A DNA stretch of 64,000 nucleotides, from contig NZ_FOZS01000002.1 of the NCBI RefSeq assembly GCF_900116205.1, forward strand, positions 744,001-808,000, in the 5' to 3' direction. The DNA comes from Halostagnicola kamekurae (GTDB lineage Archaea > Halobacteriota > Halobacteria > Halobacteriales > Natrialbaceae). The position numbers and the translations under genes are program-made. The notes under the pieces were generated by a model. The model ran no database searches. It saw only the letters and a program-made list of their open reading frames with translations, and was not told the origin of the DNA. Shown one piece after another: positions 37,491 to 45,616 of the stretch. Every line of letters starts with the position of its first letter. Position 1 is the first letter of the stretch.

Positions 37491-38438
37491 ATGAATGAAC
37501 GAGACCGCGATATCTCGCCCGAGGAGGTCTGTATCCTCATCCCGACGCTCAACGAAGCCGCGACTGTCGGCGACGTGATCGACGGGTTTCGGGCACACGG
37601 CTACACGAACGTGCTCGTCGCCGACGGAGATTCGGACGACGCCACCCGCGAGATCGCGAGCGAACGAGGTGCTCGCGTCCACGTCCAGACCGGATCCGGG
37701 AAGGGACAGGCCCTGCGCGAAGCCGTCGCACACGTCGACGTACCGTACGTACTGATGCTCGACGGCGACGGCACGTACGACCCGGCAGACGCCGACCGGA
37801 TGCTCGAGCCGCTGGCGGATGGGTACGATCACGTCATCGGGAACCGATTCGCCGACATGGACGACGACGCCATGAAGGCGCTGAACGGGTTCGGAAACCG
37901 GATGATAAACCGGGCGTTCGCGTTCATCCACGGCGCGGAGTACGAGGATATCCTCTCGGGCTACCGAGCGTTTACCGTCGATTCGTTCGAGCGTTTCTCG
38001 CTCGACTCGGACGGCTTTACGATCGAGACCGAACTTGCCGTCGAGTGTGTCAAACACAACGTCGAGACAGCGGTCGTTCCGGTCAGTTACAGCGCCCGCC
38101 CGGAGGATTCGGAGACGAACCTCCATCCCGTTCGCGATGGTGGCACGATCATCCTCGCACTGTATTCGCTCGCGAAGACGAGCAATCCGCTGTTTTACTT
38201 CGGAAGCCTGGGTGCTGGCGGGATCGTGTCCGGTGGGCTGCTCGCAGTGTACGTCCTCATAGAGTGGCTCTGGTACGGAATCGGCCACGAAATCCTCGCA
38301 ATGGTTTCGGCCGCCGGCATCTTACTCGGCGTGCAGCTGCTCATGTTCGGCGTGCTCTCGGATATGATCGTCACGCTCCACCGCGAACAGCGAAATCACC
38401 TAGAGCAGATCACGCGCGAGGCGAACCGAGAAGACTGA
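37491..38438 (+). CDS. aglJ: Dolichol-phosphate glycosyltransferase AglJ (family 2)
   Basis: A 315-residue GT2 glycosyltransferase that in Haloferax adds the first hexose to dolichol phosphate in the N-glycan pathway. Marks are VCILIPTLNEAATVGDVIDG, the metal-binding LMLDGDGTYDP, NRFADM and SGYRAFT. Two C-terminal helices follow (about 240-300, NPLFYFGSLGAGGIVSGG and GILLGVQLLMFGVLSDMIV). The ATG at 37491 has a purine-rich GAGGTGGGAG ahead of it and fits the family. Starts at 37425-37437 would add an unlikely leader. Act at the cytoplasmic membrane face. Confidence 0.88.
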   Translation: MNERDRDISPEEVCILIPTLNEAATVGDVIDGFRAHGYTNVLVADGDSDDATREIASERGARVHVQTGSGKGQALREAVAHVDVPYVLMLDGDGTYDPADADRMLEPLADGYDHVIGNRFADMDDDAMKALNGFGNRMINRAFAFIHGAEYEDILSGYRAFTVDSFERFSLDSDGFTIETELAVECVKHNVETAVVPVSYSARPEDSETNLHPVRDGGTIILALYSLAKTSNPLFYFGSLGAGGIVSGGLLAVYVLIEWLWYGIGHEILAMVSAAGILLGVQLLMFGVLSDMIVTLHREQRNHLEQITREANRED

Positions 38439-38461
38439 AAGCGAGGCCCAGATATACCCCC

Positions 38462-38791
38462 TCAAAACGGGAGCAGTGATCGCATCTGCTGGACGACCCC
38501 GCCCGAGTGCTCCTGCCGGTAGGTCTCGAAGACCGGATGCAACGCGTTGAGCAGTTGCTGGCGCGACTCGAAGTGAGACTGTTCGACGTCCTCGAGAATG
38601 ACACCGAGTGCGACCTCGTTCCCCTGGACGTCGTAGGGGATCTGTTCGTGGCCAAGTGCAGCCGCGACGCCGTCTTCCGTCGCCGGAAACGAGAGGTCGG
38701 ATTGCCGCAGCCGCGCATCGACAGCAGCGATACCGAACTCCACGGATTCCGGGTCGTTATCGTCGTTGTTCGATGGTGGCCGGACTCCCAT
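38462..38791 (-). CDS. DUF5789-like small protein
   Basis: A 109-residue acidic protein. The central part (LSFPATEDGVAAALGHEQIP, YDVQGNEVALGVILEDVEQS, RQQLLNALHPVF) resembles the haloarchaeal DUF5789 pattern of a YPATKxEL-like start and a short helical end. No catalytic residues are evident. It converges on aglJ with only 23 bp between stops. The function is unknown; the family label is from memory of similar sequences. Confidence 0.65.
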   Translation of the reverse strand: MGVRPPSNNDDNDPESVEFGIAAVDARLRQSDLSFPATEDGVAAALGHEQIPYDVQGNEVALGVILEDVEQSHFESRQQLLNALHPVFETYRQEHSGGVVQQMRSLLPF

Positions 38792-38958
38792 ACACCCCTC
38801 TTGGCAGGCGGGGATAAAAATGGGTGTGGATACTGTCGTCCCATTAGCACCAGCGAGACGGCCCGTCTCGAGTTCGGCCGACGACCAACTACGGGATTTT
38901 CGCGGTGTCGCCGCACCGCGGCGACACGTCTTTGGGGCTTCCGGCGAAGGGTTCAGAC

Positions 38959-39168
38959 ATGACCGAGTACACCACCGTCTCGATCCCGAAGGAACTGGCA
39001 GACCGCGTCGACGAAACGATCGAGGGCACCAGCTTCCAGAGCACCAGCGACCTCGTTCGGTTCCTGCTGCGAAGTATCGTCATCCAGCACCAGCAGGCCG
39101 ACCAACTCACCGAGGCCGAATTCGAGGAGATCACCGAGCAGCTCAAAGGGCTCGGCTACCTCGAGTGA
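38959..39168 (+). CDS. Ribbon-helix-helix (CopG/Arc) DNA-binding protein
   Basis: A 69-residue RHH protein. The beta strand is TEYTTVSIPKEL, then helix A (ADRVDETIEG), the turn TSFQSTSD and helix B (LVRFLLRSIVIQHQ), followed by an acidic helical tail. It should form a dimer that binds DNA with the paired strand. A TATA-like patch lies in the 168-bp divergent region upstream. No partner toxin is adjacent, so it is more likely a stand-alone regulator. The start at 38959 is decided by the strand. Confidence 0.85.
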   Translation: MTEYTTVSIPKELADRVDETIEGTSFQSTSDLVRFLLRSIVIQHQQADQLTEAEFEEITEQLKGLGYLE

Positions 39169-39184
39169 GAACCGCCAAAACGGC

Positions 39185-39622
39185 TCAGTCGAGAACCGAC
39201 TCACTCGAGAGCGATTCGGCTGGCGGCTCTGCATCGATGATCTCGAGTGGCAGGCGCTCGCCGCGGCGAGTGAACGCGCCGAACGAATCGTCGGCGTCGG
39301 TCCAGGGCGGCACCGCCACGAAGATGATCTGTGCGAGGTCGTCCCGTCTTGTCACCGCGAGTTCGCGAACCGGATGCGAGTTGAACCGCCCCTGCGACTG
39401 TCGGGCCGGCGTCGAGAGGTCGACGCCGAAGACGGCGTTGACGGAATCGCCGACGTGCGGTAACACGAAGTCGGTGAACACGGGCGTCTCGGGCGGTAAT
39501 CCCTCACCGCCGCGAAGCTCGCCGGCTGGCGTGACCGACACGCCGGTCGACACGCCGTTCGGATCAGCGTCGCGGGCGAGATCCAGCAGGATGTCGACCA
39601 GTCCGCGCGTGATGTAGACCAC
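39185..39622 (-). CDS. JAB1/MPN-like protein with degenerate metal motif
   Basis: A 145-residue protein. Residues 79-94 read G-R-F-N81-S-H83-P84, then six residues, T91, two residues, D94. This matches the JAMM pattern H-S-H-P-x6-S-x2-D in spacing, but the first His is Asn and the Ser is Thr. The preceding strand has VNAVFGVDLSTP, as in MPN folds. I see no clear upstream catalytic Glu. It may be an inactive scaffold of the deubiquitinase-like (SAMP-related) fold. The family assignment is inference from spacing. Confidence 0.6.
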   Translation of the reverse strand: MVYITRGLVDILLDLARDADPNGVSTGVSVTPAGELRGGEGLPPETPVFTDFVLPHVGDSVNAVFGVDLSTPARQSQGRFNSHPVRELAVTRRDDLAQIIFVAVPPWTDADDSFGAFTRRGERLPLEIIDAEPPAESLSSESVLD

Positions 39623-39692
39623 GCGGGCAGCTACGGGCGGCGGCTAATTAGCTGTATCCCCGGCCGAATCGGATATCGTTCGAAAATTCGAC

Positions 39693-40376
39693 TCATATCG
39701 GGAGCTGTTCTCCGACTATCCGACCGTACAGCCACGGCATTCGTCGTCGCGAGCCCGCGAGCGCGTCCGCGAGCGCTTCGCCTGCGTCCTCGAGTACGCC
39801 CGATCCGTGTCCGACGAGTACCCGATCCGGTTCGAACCCACCGAGTTGCTCGCGCGGGGGAATCGCCCGAAGCGCCGGGTGGACGCCGAGGCGTTCGCCG
39901 CGGGCCAGAAAGTACGACGAACCGCCGACCGACTCCGGGACGATCAGCGTCCCGTCCGCGGGATCGTACAGCGCGACTTCTTGCCAGAACCGACTCTTTC
40001 GCACCACGTGGGCCTCGAGGCCGGTATCCGCGAGTTCGGCACCGAACCGAACGATCGGCGCGTCGAGATCCTCGGCGACACCGTCGAACCAGTCGGGGAG
40101 GTAGACCTCGACGTCGTGTCGGTTCGCCACTGCTGTCGCGTCGCGTTTGTGGCGATCGAGCAGCGTGACTACGCCGGCGACTGTGCCGAACTCCGCGAGC
40201 AACTCGTCGACTCCGTCGGCGTCGACGGGATCGATGACCCAGACCTCGCCGTCGATCTCGAGGGCGTGGCTCGCGCGGCGCATTCGCTCGTCGGGGTGGG
40301 CGATCCACCCGATGCCGCCGTCGAACCGGTCGATGACCTCGAAGTCGGCCGCTCGTTCGTCGACACGGGATGTCAT
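39693..40376 (-). CDS. Metallo-beta-lactamase-fold-like protein with reduced metal motif
   Basis: A 227-residue protein resembling haloarchaeal MBL-fold hydrolases. Present are the core strands HALEIDGEVWVIDPVDADGV, GVVTLLDRHKRDATAVAN where HxHxDH is expected (only DRHKRD here), LIVPESVGGSSYFLARGERL and the terminal VLVGHGSGVLEDAG. The loss of two His in the first motif suggests one metal or none. The start at 40376 (MTSRVDERA) is chosen because the frame above it is antisense to the VOC gene. Function unknown. Confidence 0.7.
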   Translation of the reverse strand: MTSRVDERAADFEVIDRFDGGIGWIAHPDERMRRASHALEIDGEVWVIDPVDADGVDELLAEFGTVAGVVTLLDRHKRDATAVANRHDVEVYLPDWFDGVAEDLDAPIVRFGAELADTGLEAHVVRKSRFWQEVALYDPADGTLIVPESVGGSSYFLARGERLGVHPALRAIPPREQLGGFEPDRVLVGHGSGVLEDAGEALADALAGSRRRMPWLYGRIVGEQLPI

Positions 40377-40475
40377 ACCGTCCCGTACGGCCGGCGTGCA
40401 GTTAAATGAACGAGATGCGGAACCCTCCCGGAGAGCGGCGACGCCACTATGCGACTGGCGCGCGTAGGAACGCCC

Positions 40476-41222
40476 ATGTTGACCGGCCTCGCCTGGCTCG
40501 GACTCGAGGCGAAATCGCTCGCTCGCGCGCGGGAGTTCTATGAGGGGACCCTCTCGATGACCCTCCGGCGCGAGCGCGAAGACGAACTCGCGTTCGAAGC
40601 CGGCGAAAGCGACCTCCTGATTCGTCGGCCCACGACGACTCCGCGCGGCGGGCTTCACACCCACTACGCGCTGTCCATTCCCGCCAACGCCTACGACGAC
40701 TGGTGGGATCGACTCGCTGACGACCACGACCTCGAGGAGGCCGAATTCGGGTCGTCGAAGTCCCTGTACCTCGACGATCCGGACGGCAACTGCGTCGAAC
40801 TCGGCCAATCGGCCGTCGACGGTCCGGGCGTCGACGGCATCTTCGAAGTCGTCCTCGAGGTCGAATCGCTCGAGCGCGCGGAGTCGCTGTACGCCGAGTT
40901 GGGGTTCGAGACCGTCGATCGCGGCGACCGGCGACCGCGGGTCCGAATGGACGGCCCGGTCGCCCTCGAACTGTGGGAACCGCACCTCGGCATCGCGGAC
41001 GCCCGCGGCGGCGTCCACGTCGATCTCGGATTCTACGCCACGGATCCGACCGCCGCGGCGACGGCGATTGCCGACCGCGTCGATCCTCTCCAGCGGTCAG
41101 GTGACAGCCTCGAGTCGGCCAATGACACTCTCGAGTCACTCGACGGCGGAAACCCGGAGACGACTGTCGTTCGTGACCCAGATGGGCACCACCTCACGTT
41201 CGTCTCGAGTGCGGACGCGTGA
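40476..41222 (+). CDS. VOC family protein (glyoxalase/dioxygenase superfamily), two domains
   Basis: A 248-residue protein with two VOC (beta-alpha-beta-beta-beta) modules, about residues 1-115 and 120-245. GLAWLGLEAKSLARAREFYE and DDPDGNCVELGQ mark the first; IFEVVLEVESLERAESLYAE and VVRDPDGHHLTFVS the second. Such proteins bind one divalent metal and act on small molecules (lactoylglutathione, extradiol or antibiotic substrates). The reaction is not predictable. The start at 40476 (MLTGLAWLGLE) fits the first strand. Confidence 0.83.
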   Translation: MLTGLAWLGLEAKSLARAREFYEGTLSMTLRREREDELAFEAGESDLLIRRPTTTPRGGLHTHYALSIPANAYDDWWDRLADDHDLEEAEFGSSKSLYLDDPDGNCVELGQSAVDGPGVDGIFEVVLEVESLERAESLYAELGFETVDRGDRRPRVRMDGPVALELWEPHLGIADARGGVHVDLGFYATDPTAAATAIADRVDPLQRSGDSLESANDTLESLDGGNPETTVVRDPDGHHLTFVSSADA

Positions 41223-41329
41223 GATTCGTTCGAAGGGACGTGGTAGCTTCGAAGGTCTGGATCGCACTAAGTGAACGCGGTAACTCGAAGAAACTGAAGG
41301 ATGTGAGAACACTCTCGAGAAGAGTCGAT

Positions 41330-42316
41330 CTAGACGGTCGGGCCGGCGTTCGGTCCGAGGTCGTCCTCTAGCCGCTCGAAGGTCTGTGCGATATCCGAGA
41401 TCTGTGACGACTGCGTTTGCACCTCGTCGGCAATCTCTCGGGTCTCGTCGACGATCCGTTCGGCGCTCTCGACCGTGCGCTCGGCCATGCTCGCGACTTC
41501 CTCCGTGCTCGCCGCCTGCTGGTCGGTCGCGTCCGCGACCTGGGCGATTCCCTCCGAAACTTCGTCGACGGTTTCGTGAATCTCCTCGAGGACATCGATG
41601 GCCGTCTCGACCGACTCGATACCCTCTTCGATGCGTTCGTTGTTCGAACCGAGGTTCTCGACGGCCGTCCCCGTGTTCGCCTGGACGTCATCGATCATTC
41701 CCTCGATTTCGGTGGCGCGGCGCTGTGAGTCCTCAGCCAGCGACTTCACCTCCGAGGCGACGACGCCGAATCGGTCGCCGCTTGCGTCTGCACCCGCGGC
41801 CTCGATCGAAGCGTTGATCGCCAGGATATTCGTCTGGTCGGCGATGTCGTTGATGACTTCGACCACCTTGTCGATCTCCTCGACGCTTCGCCGGATCGCC
41901 GTGACGTCTTCTGTTACCACGTCCGCGGCAGCTCGAATGTCTTCCATGGCCTTCGAGAGCTCAGCCGCGGACTCCTGGCCGGTCTCGGCGAGGTCCTGGG
42001 CCTTCTCGCTCGCGGCTGCGACCTCCTCGGAGGAGGAGGCGATTTCCTCGACCGACGCCGAGAGGTTCGACGCCTCGCTTGCGACCTCCATGTTCGCATC
42101 GTACTGTGCCGTCGCCTCGTCGTGAATCTCCTCGAGTCGATCGCCGATTTCGGCCGTACTCCGGTTCAATCGACCGATCGCGGATTCGATCTCCGTCGCG
42201 GCTTCGTGTTCGATGTTCGAATCGATGTCCGTTTCATCGACCGCGTCGATGTCGGTATCTAAATCTTCGGTAAGATCACCTGCGTCGGGGGTATCGTCGT
42301 GTGTGTCGAACGACAT
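41330..42316 (-). CDS. Soluble methyl-accepting chemotaxis transducer
   Basis: A 328-residue protein with no membrane segment. An acidic N-terminal region (1-45) precedes a long coiled-coil signalling domain. Its conserved hairpin tip, which contacts CheA/CheW, is VVEVINDIADQTNILAINAS then IEAAGADASGDRFGVVASEV. Heptads with Glu/Gln pairs (SSSEEVAAASEKAQ and ATDQQAASTEEVAS) are likely methylation sites. No recognised sensor domain is present, so the input may come from the short N-terminus or a partner. Confidence 0.9.
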   Translation of the reverse strand: MSFDTHDDTPDAGDLTEDLDTDIDAVDETDIDSNIEHEAATEIESAIGRLNRSTAEIGDRLEEIHDEATAQYDANMEVASEASNLSASVEEIASSSEEVAAASEKAQDLAETGQESAAELSKAMEDIRAAADVVTEDVTAIRRSVEEIDKVVEVINDIADQTNILAINASIEAAGADASGDRFGVVASEVKSLAEDSQRRATEIEGMIDDVQANTGTAVENLGSNNERIEEGIESVETAIDVLEEIHETVDEVSEGIAQVADATDQQAASTEEVASMAERTVESAERIVDETREIADEVQTQSSQISDIAQTFERLEDDLGPNAGPTV

Positions 42317-42472
42317 TCAACTACGTAGAGCGTTCGACGTAATAAGTACGTTCTGGCGGATTACCAAAATAACCCTTCAGATAGTGATTGGATTACATAT
42401 TTCGGGTCTGGGACACGAATGGTATCCGGTGATCGGGACCCCTCTCATCGGAGAAAAAGACGCTGGCGGTGC

Positions 42473-42766
42473 TCACTCGAGCCGGCTCGTGTCGACGTCG
42501 ATTCCGGGCGGGGTCACGATCAAGAATCCGCGGAAGTGAACCAGATTTCCGCCCGACTCCTTGACGTTTCGCGCGAACCCCGAGGCGAGTTCGTTGATGT
42601 TGCCCTCGCCGCGGAGTACGAGCACGTTACCGTTCGAAATCGCTTCGACCCAGGTCTCGGGGTCGGTCGTGCCGTCGAGTACGCCCAGGACGATGCTTCC
42701 CTCGAGGTCGAACTCCTCGTCCATGTGGTCCTCGACCGCCATCAGGTCGAGATCGAAATCGCTCAT
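42473..42766 (-). CDS. DUF5779 family protein
   Basis: A 97-residue acidic protein of a small family I know from haloarchaea. The whole length matches the remembered pattern: FDLDLMAVEDHMDEEFDLEG, IVLGVLDGTTDPETWVEAI, NINELASGFARNVKESGGNL, VHFRGFLIVTPPGIDVDTSRL. It looks like a compact alpha/beta fold without obvious catalytic residues. No function is known. It is a single gene with about 190 bp to the ferritin-like gene. Confidence 0.82.
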   Translation of the reverse strand: MSDFDLDLMAVEDHMDEEFDLEGSIVLGVLDGTTDPETWVEAISNGNVLVLRGEGNINELASGFARNVKESGGNLVHFRGFLIVTPPGIDVDTSRLE

Positions 42767-42958
42767 GTGGTCTGGGTCGAAGCGCGACGAGAAAAACGTT
42801 CCCCCGCCGAAAGTCTCTCGGCGAGCGAACGGTACGCTCCGTAAAGCTGTGGCGGGTGCCGAAATCGGCGACGGCGATCGCTCACAATCGAAACGACGCG
42901 TCGGTTATGGAAACGCCACGTCGATGGTGAAAACGGCGAGTCCACTACCGAACCGGTC

Positions 42959-43414
42959 TCAGTCCATCGGGAACTCCTTCTCGAACCCGCGGAACTCCGA
43001 TCGGTGGGCTTCCTCGTCGGACAGAATCGTCACGGCGACGTCTTCTGTCACCGGGTCGTTGGCAGACTGGGCCGCCTCGAGCAGCGACCGATACGTCTCG
43101 ATGGCGTCGTCTTCGGCCTCGAGTACGCCGTCGATGACCGACTGGACGTTCGTCGTGTCCGCCGGCGGCTGGAGCGACGACTGCTGGGCCTCGAACTGCT
43201 CGGAGCCGGGCGGCGACTGATCGAGTTGCTTGAGCCGCTGGCCGAGCAGTCGTGCGTGCTCGAGTTCCTCGTCGACGTCCTCCTCGAGGCTGGCTTTGAC
43301 CTCCTCGGCGTGGACGCCGTCGAGCACGATGGCGTTGGTCAGGTAGTTCATCACCGTCTCGAGTTCGTCGAGGTACGCGTCCGTGAGCAGGGCTGTGACT
43401 TCGTCGGATGACAT
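42959..43414 (-). CDS. Ferritin-like / rubrerythrin-type four-helix protein
   Basis: A 151-residue helical protein. Iron-ligand patterns of ferritin-like proteins are visible as E18 in DELETVMNYL, E-E-L-E-H-A around residue 51-54 (DVDEELEHARLL), E in VLEAEDDAIETY and D-E-E-A-H in ILSDEEAHRSEF. Together they give two ExxH-type sets, enough for a di-iron site. It probably stores iron or detoxifies peroxide. The ATG at 43414 is preferred, with a TATA-like element (complement of ACTAAAA, about 43440) upstream. Confidence 0.82.
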   Translation of the reverse strand: MSSDEVTALLTDAYLDELETVMNYLTNAIVLDGVHAEEVKASLEEDVDEELEHARLLGQRLKQLDQSPPGSEQFEAQQSSLQPPADTTNVQSVIDGVLEAEDDAIETYRSLLEAAQSANDPVTEDVAVTILSDEEAHRSEFRGFEKEFPMD

Positions 43415-44082
43415 TGCGGAGGGGGCTACCACGAGCGACACTAAAATGCTGACACGCTCGCGGACCCACGAACCAGTCGCGCGTACCCACCGGCCGTGAG
43501 GCGACGAGCGGAAACGGCCCCACGTGATACGAATCATCCACAACCGCTCGGCGAGCCGGATTCGGCAGTGGGGCTCCTCGAAACAAACGAGGCGGTGGTC
43601 GGCCCTCGAGTCGTTCCCCAGGTTCTCGCACTCGAGGGAAACTCGAGTGATCCTGCGAATCGCAGCGCGTCGAGCGGTGCGGAACTCACCGGAACGGACG
43701 CGATCGATAACATAGGCAGAATAGATAGTGTAATAATCTCTCAAGAGATAGGTTCGAAACTGTATCCGGGAGAAAGCGTACTATCGTTCGATTTCTCCCC
43801 GTCGAGACGGGCGTTATTGGCCGAACGTTAATTCCGGGACCGCGCGCGAGCGGCGGCGTGATCGATTCGGCGTTCACTCGCCGTAATTTACCCCGTTCTC
43901 GAGGATGGGACGCCAGAGTCAGCACAGAAGTTCGGTATGATCTAAGGACGTAGTGATGCATATTAGGTCGTTGATGTCCCGCGATTTTTGACGAATTTCG
44001 GAATTGATCGTTTGGGGCAGACGGCGGAGAAGGAGTGACAGCGGTAGTTTTATATACGTCGTCGCACGTCGAATTGGATACA
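43415..44082. other. 668-bp region without a supported gene, hairpins and leuA promoter
   Basis: No convincing protein is encoded on either strand. Perfect inverted repeats include CACTCGAG-GGAAA-CTCGAGTG (43629-43649), immediately followed by CTGCG-AAT-CGCAG (about 43653-43665), and ATCTCT-CA-AGAGAT (43736-43749). An AT-rich patch (43715-43745) resembles a promoter reading right. Plus-strand frame 43496-43831 has weak coding character. A small RNA or a lost gene is possible. Confidence 0.35.
44047..44056 (+). promoter_or_regulatory. TATA box of leuA
   Basis: TTTTATATAC at 44047-44056 is an excellent archaeal TATA box, and ATG 44083 lies about 27-30 bp downstream, the normal distance for a leaderless haloarchaeal transcript. 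This fixes the intended leuA start at 44083 and therefore supports the frameshift interpretation. Confidence 0.7.
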
Positions 44083-45313
44083 ATGTCTTCACCAGACAAC
44101 GGCTCTGATACCAGTCAGGGCGGTCGAGTTCTTCCAGGGCACGTTAGATTCCACTGAAGAAATCGAAACTGCTCGAGTCTTCGATACGACGCTCCGGGAT
44201 GGCGAACAGTCCCCTGGAACGTCGTTCTCTTACGACGACAAGCGCCAGATCGCCTCGATCTTGGACGAGATGGGCACCCACGTAATCGAAGCTGGGTTCC
44301 CCGTCAACTCCGACGCGGAGTTCGAGGCAGTCCGGGATATTGCTTCGGCAACCAACACGACGACCTGCGGGTTAGCCCGCGTCGTCGATGCGGATATCGA
44401 AGCGGCGTTAGATTCCGGCGTCGAGATGGTTCACGTCTTCGTGAGCACGAGCGACGTCCAGATCGAAGATTCGATGCACGCCACACGAGACCAGGTCGTA
44501 CAGAACGCAGTCGAGTCGGTCGAGCGCGTCGTCGACGCGGGAGCAACCTGTATGTTCTCCCCGATGGACGCGACGAGAACCGACGAGGCGTTCCTGATAG
44601 ACGTGATCGAAGCGGTCACCGAGGCGGGAACCGACTGGATCAACATCCCCGACACCTGCGGCGTCGCCACGCCCGGCCGATTCCAGGCGATGATCGAGAA
44701 GGTATGTGCACACACCGACGCGCGCGTCGACGTCCACACCCACGACGACTTCGGGTTGGCGACCGCGAACGCGATCGCCGGCATCGAAGCCGGCGCCGAT
44801 CAGGCCCAGGTATCGGTCAACTCCATCGGCGAGCGGGCGGGCAACGCCGCCTACGAGGAGTTCGTCATGTCCGTCGAATCCCTCTACCAGGTCGATACCG
44901 GTATCGACACTACGCGGATCACGGAGCTCTCCGACATCGTCGAGGACAAAAGCGGCATGGAGACGCCGGGCAACAAGCCCGTCGTCGGCGACAACGCCTT
45001 CTCTCACGAGAGCGGCATCCACGCCGCGGGCGTGATCGAAAACTCCGACACGTTCGAACCGGGCGTCATGACCCCCGAGATGGTCGGAGCCGAACGCAAA
45101 CTGGTCATGGGCAAACACACCGGCACGCACTCCGTCCGCGAGCGCCTGCACGAACGCGGGTTCGATCCCACCGACGAGCAGGTTCGCGCGGTCACCCGAC
45201 GGGTCAAAGACTACGGCGCCGAAAAGCGCCGCGTCACCGTCAGCGACTTAGAGCGCTTCGCCGAGGAGGCCGACGTCGAGCGCACACAGGAAAGAGAGGA
45301 GGTGCGCGCCTAG
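44083..45313 (+). CDS. leuA: 2-isopropylmalate synthase, frameshifted near the 5' end
   Basis: A LeuA/homocitrate-synthase family enzyme condensing acetyl-CoA with 2-oxoisovalerate. From ATG 44083 the first frame (MSSPDNGSDTSQGGRV) stops at 44157. The enzyme continues in the frame of 44126 onward (VEFFQGTLDSTEEIETARVF, then DTTLRDGEQSPGTSFSYDDK). No ATG, GTG or TTG precedes the catalytic LRDGEQ motif in that frame. Adding back one GTCGA unit at 44123-44128 joins the parts into 411 residues. The rest is intact, with metal-binding HTHDD and SNGIHAAG-like HESGIHAAG. Recent mutation, recoding or a sequencing error are all possible. Confidence 0.88.
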
Positions 45314-45421
45314 GGATGTTCTCCCCGTTTGCAAGCGTTCTCGAGCACCGGCTACGCCACCAGACCGACTCGAGTGAAACGCACAAGAGTTATGATAGTC
45401 GAAGGTGCAATACTCGAGGTA
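45314..45421 (+). promoter_or_regulatory. Promoter of the ilv-leu operon
   Basis: Between leuA and the short leader ORF lies a TATA-like AGTTATGATA (45389-45398), 24-33 bp before ATG 45422. It fits transcription starting at or next to that ATG. leuA ends at 45313 and has its own promoter, so the ilvB-to-leuD genes probably form a separate unit beginning here. Confidence 0.5.
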
Positions 45422-45502
45422 ATGAGATCACGCCCACAGCGGTCGGCCGACGCGGCCGAGACCGGCGTGTTCGCTCCGTTCGCTATTGTAGGGGCCGTCT
45501 AG
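45422..45502 (+). CDS. Putative leader peptide of the ilvB operon
   Basis: A 26-codon ORF, ATG 45422 to TAG 45502, at the predicted transcript start. It reads MRSRPQRSADAAETG then VFAPFAIVGAV, ending with Ile, Val and Val codons. The last codons and the stop overlap a stem-loop. The layout resembles a bacterial-style leader for branched-chain amino acid control, placed 114 bp before ilvB. Translation and regulation are inference; ORF, promoter spacing and hairpin are seen. Confidence 0.5.
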   Translation: MRSRPQRSADAAETGVFAPFAIVGAV

Positions 45503-45507
45503 CCCCT
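45490..45507 (+). promoter_or_regulatory. Hairpin overlapping the ilvB leader stop codon
   Basis: AGGGGC (45490-45495), loop CGTCTA, GCCCCT (45502-45507): a perfect six-pair GC-rich stem whose loop contains the first two bases of the leader TAG stop. A ribosome stalled on the terminal Ile/Val codons would cover the left arm. No T-run follows, so it is not a classical terminator. Confidence 0.5.
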
Positions 45508-45616
45508 CACACACCTCCTTCTCGTTCCGGCCTCGCATCGATCACCAGCCACCAGTCAGCCAGCAGATACCACAGCACATGACAACTGATCGCCACCAAA
45601 CGGCGGGAGGATTCCA

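Noticed and set aside
36147-38288. 713-codon minus-strand frame opposite aglM and aglJ
   Set aside because: It is the antisense of two well-supported genes. High-GC third positions keep the opposite frame open; it shows no family motif.
43496-43831. 111-codon plus-strand ORF in the gap before leuA
   Set aside because: Weak coding character, contains two perfect hairpins, and has no promoter or family match that I can see.
44261-45313. leuA annotated from ATG 44261
   Set aside because: This start would remove the catalytic LRDGEQ motif and lacks a promoter at the right distance.
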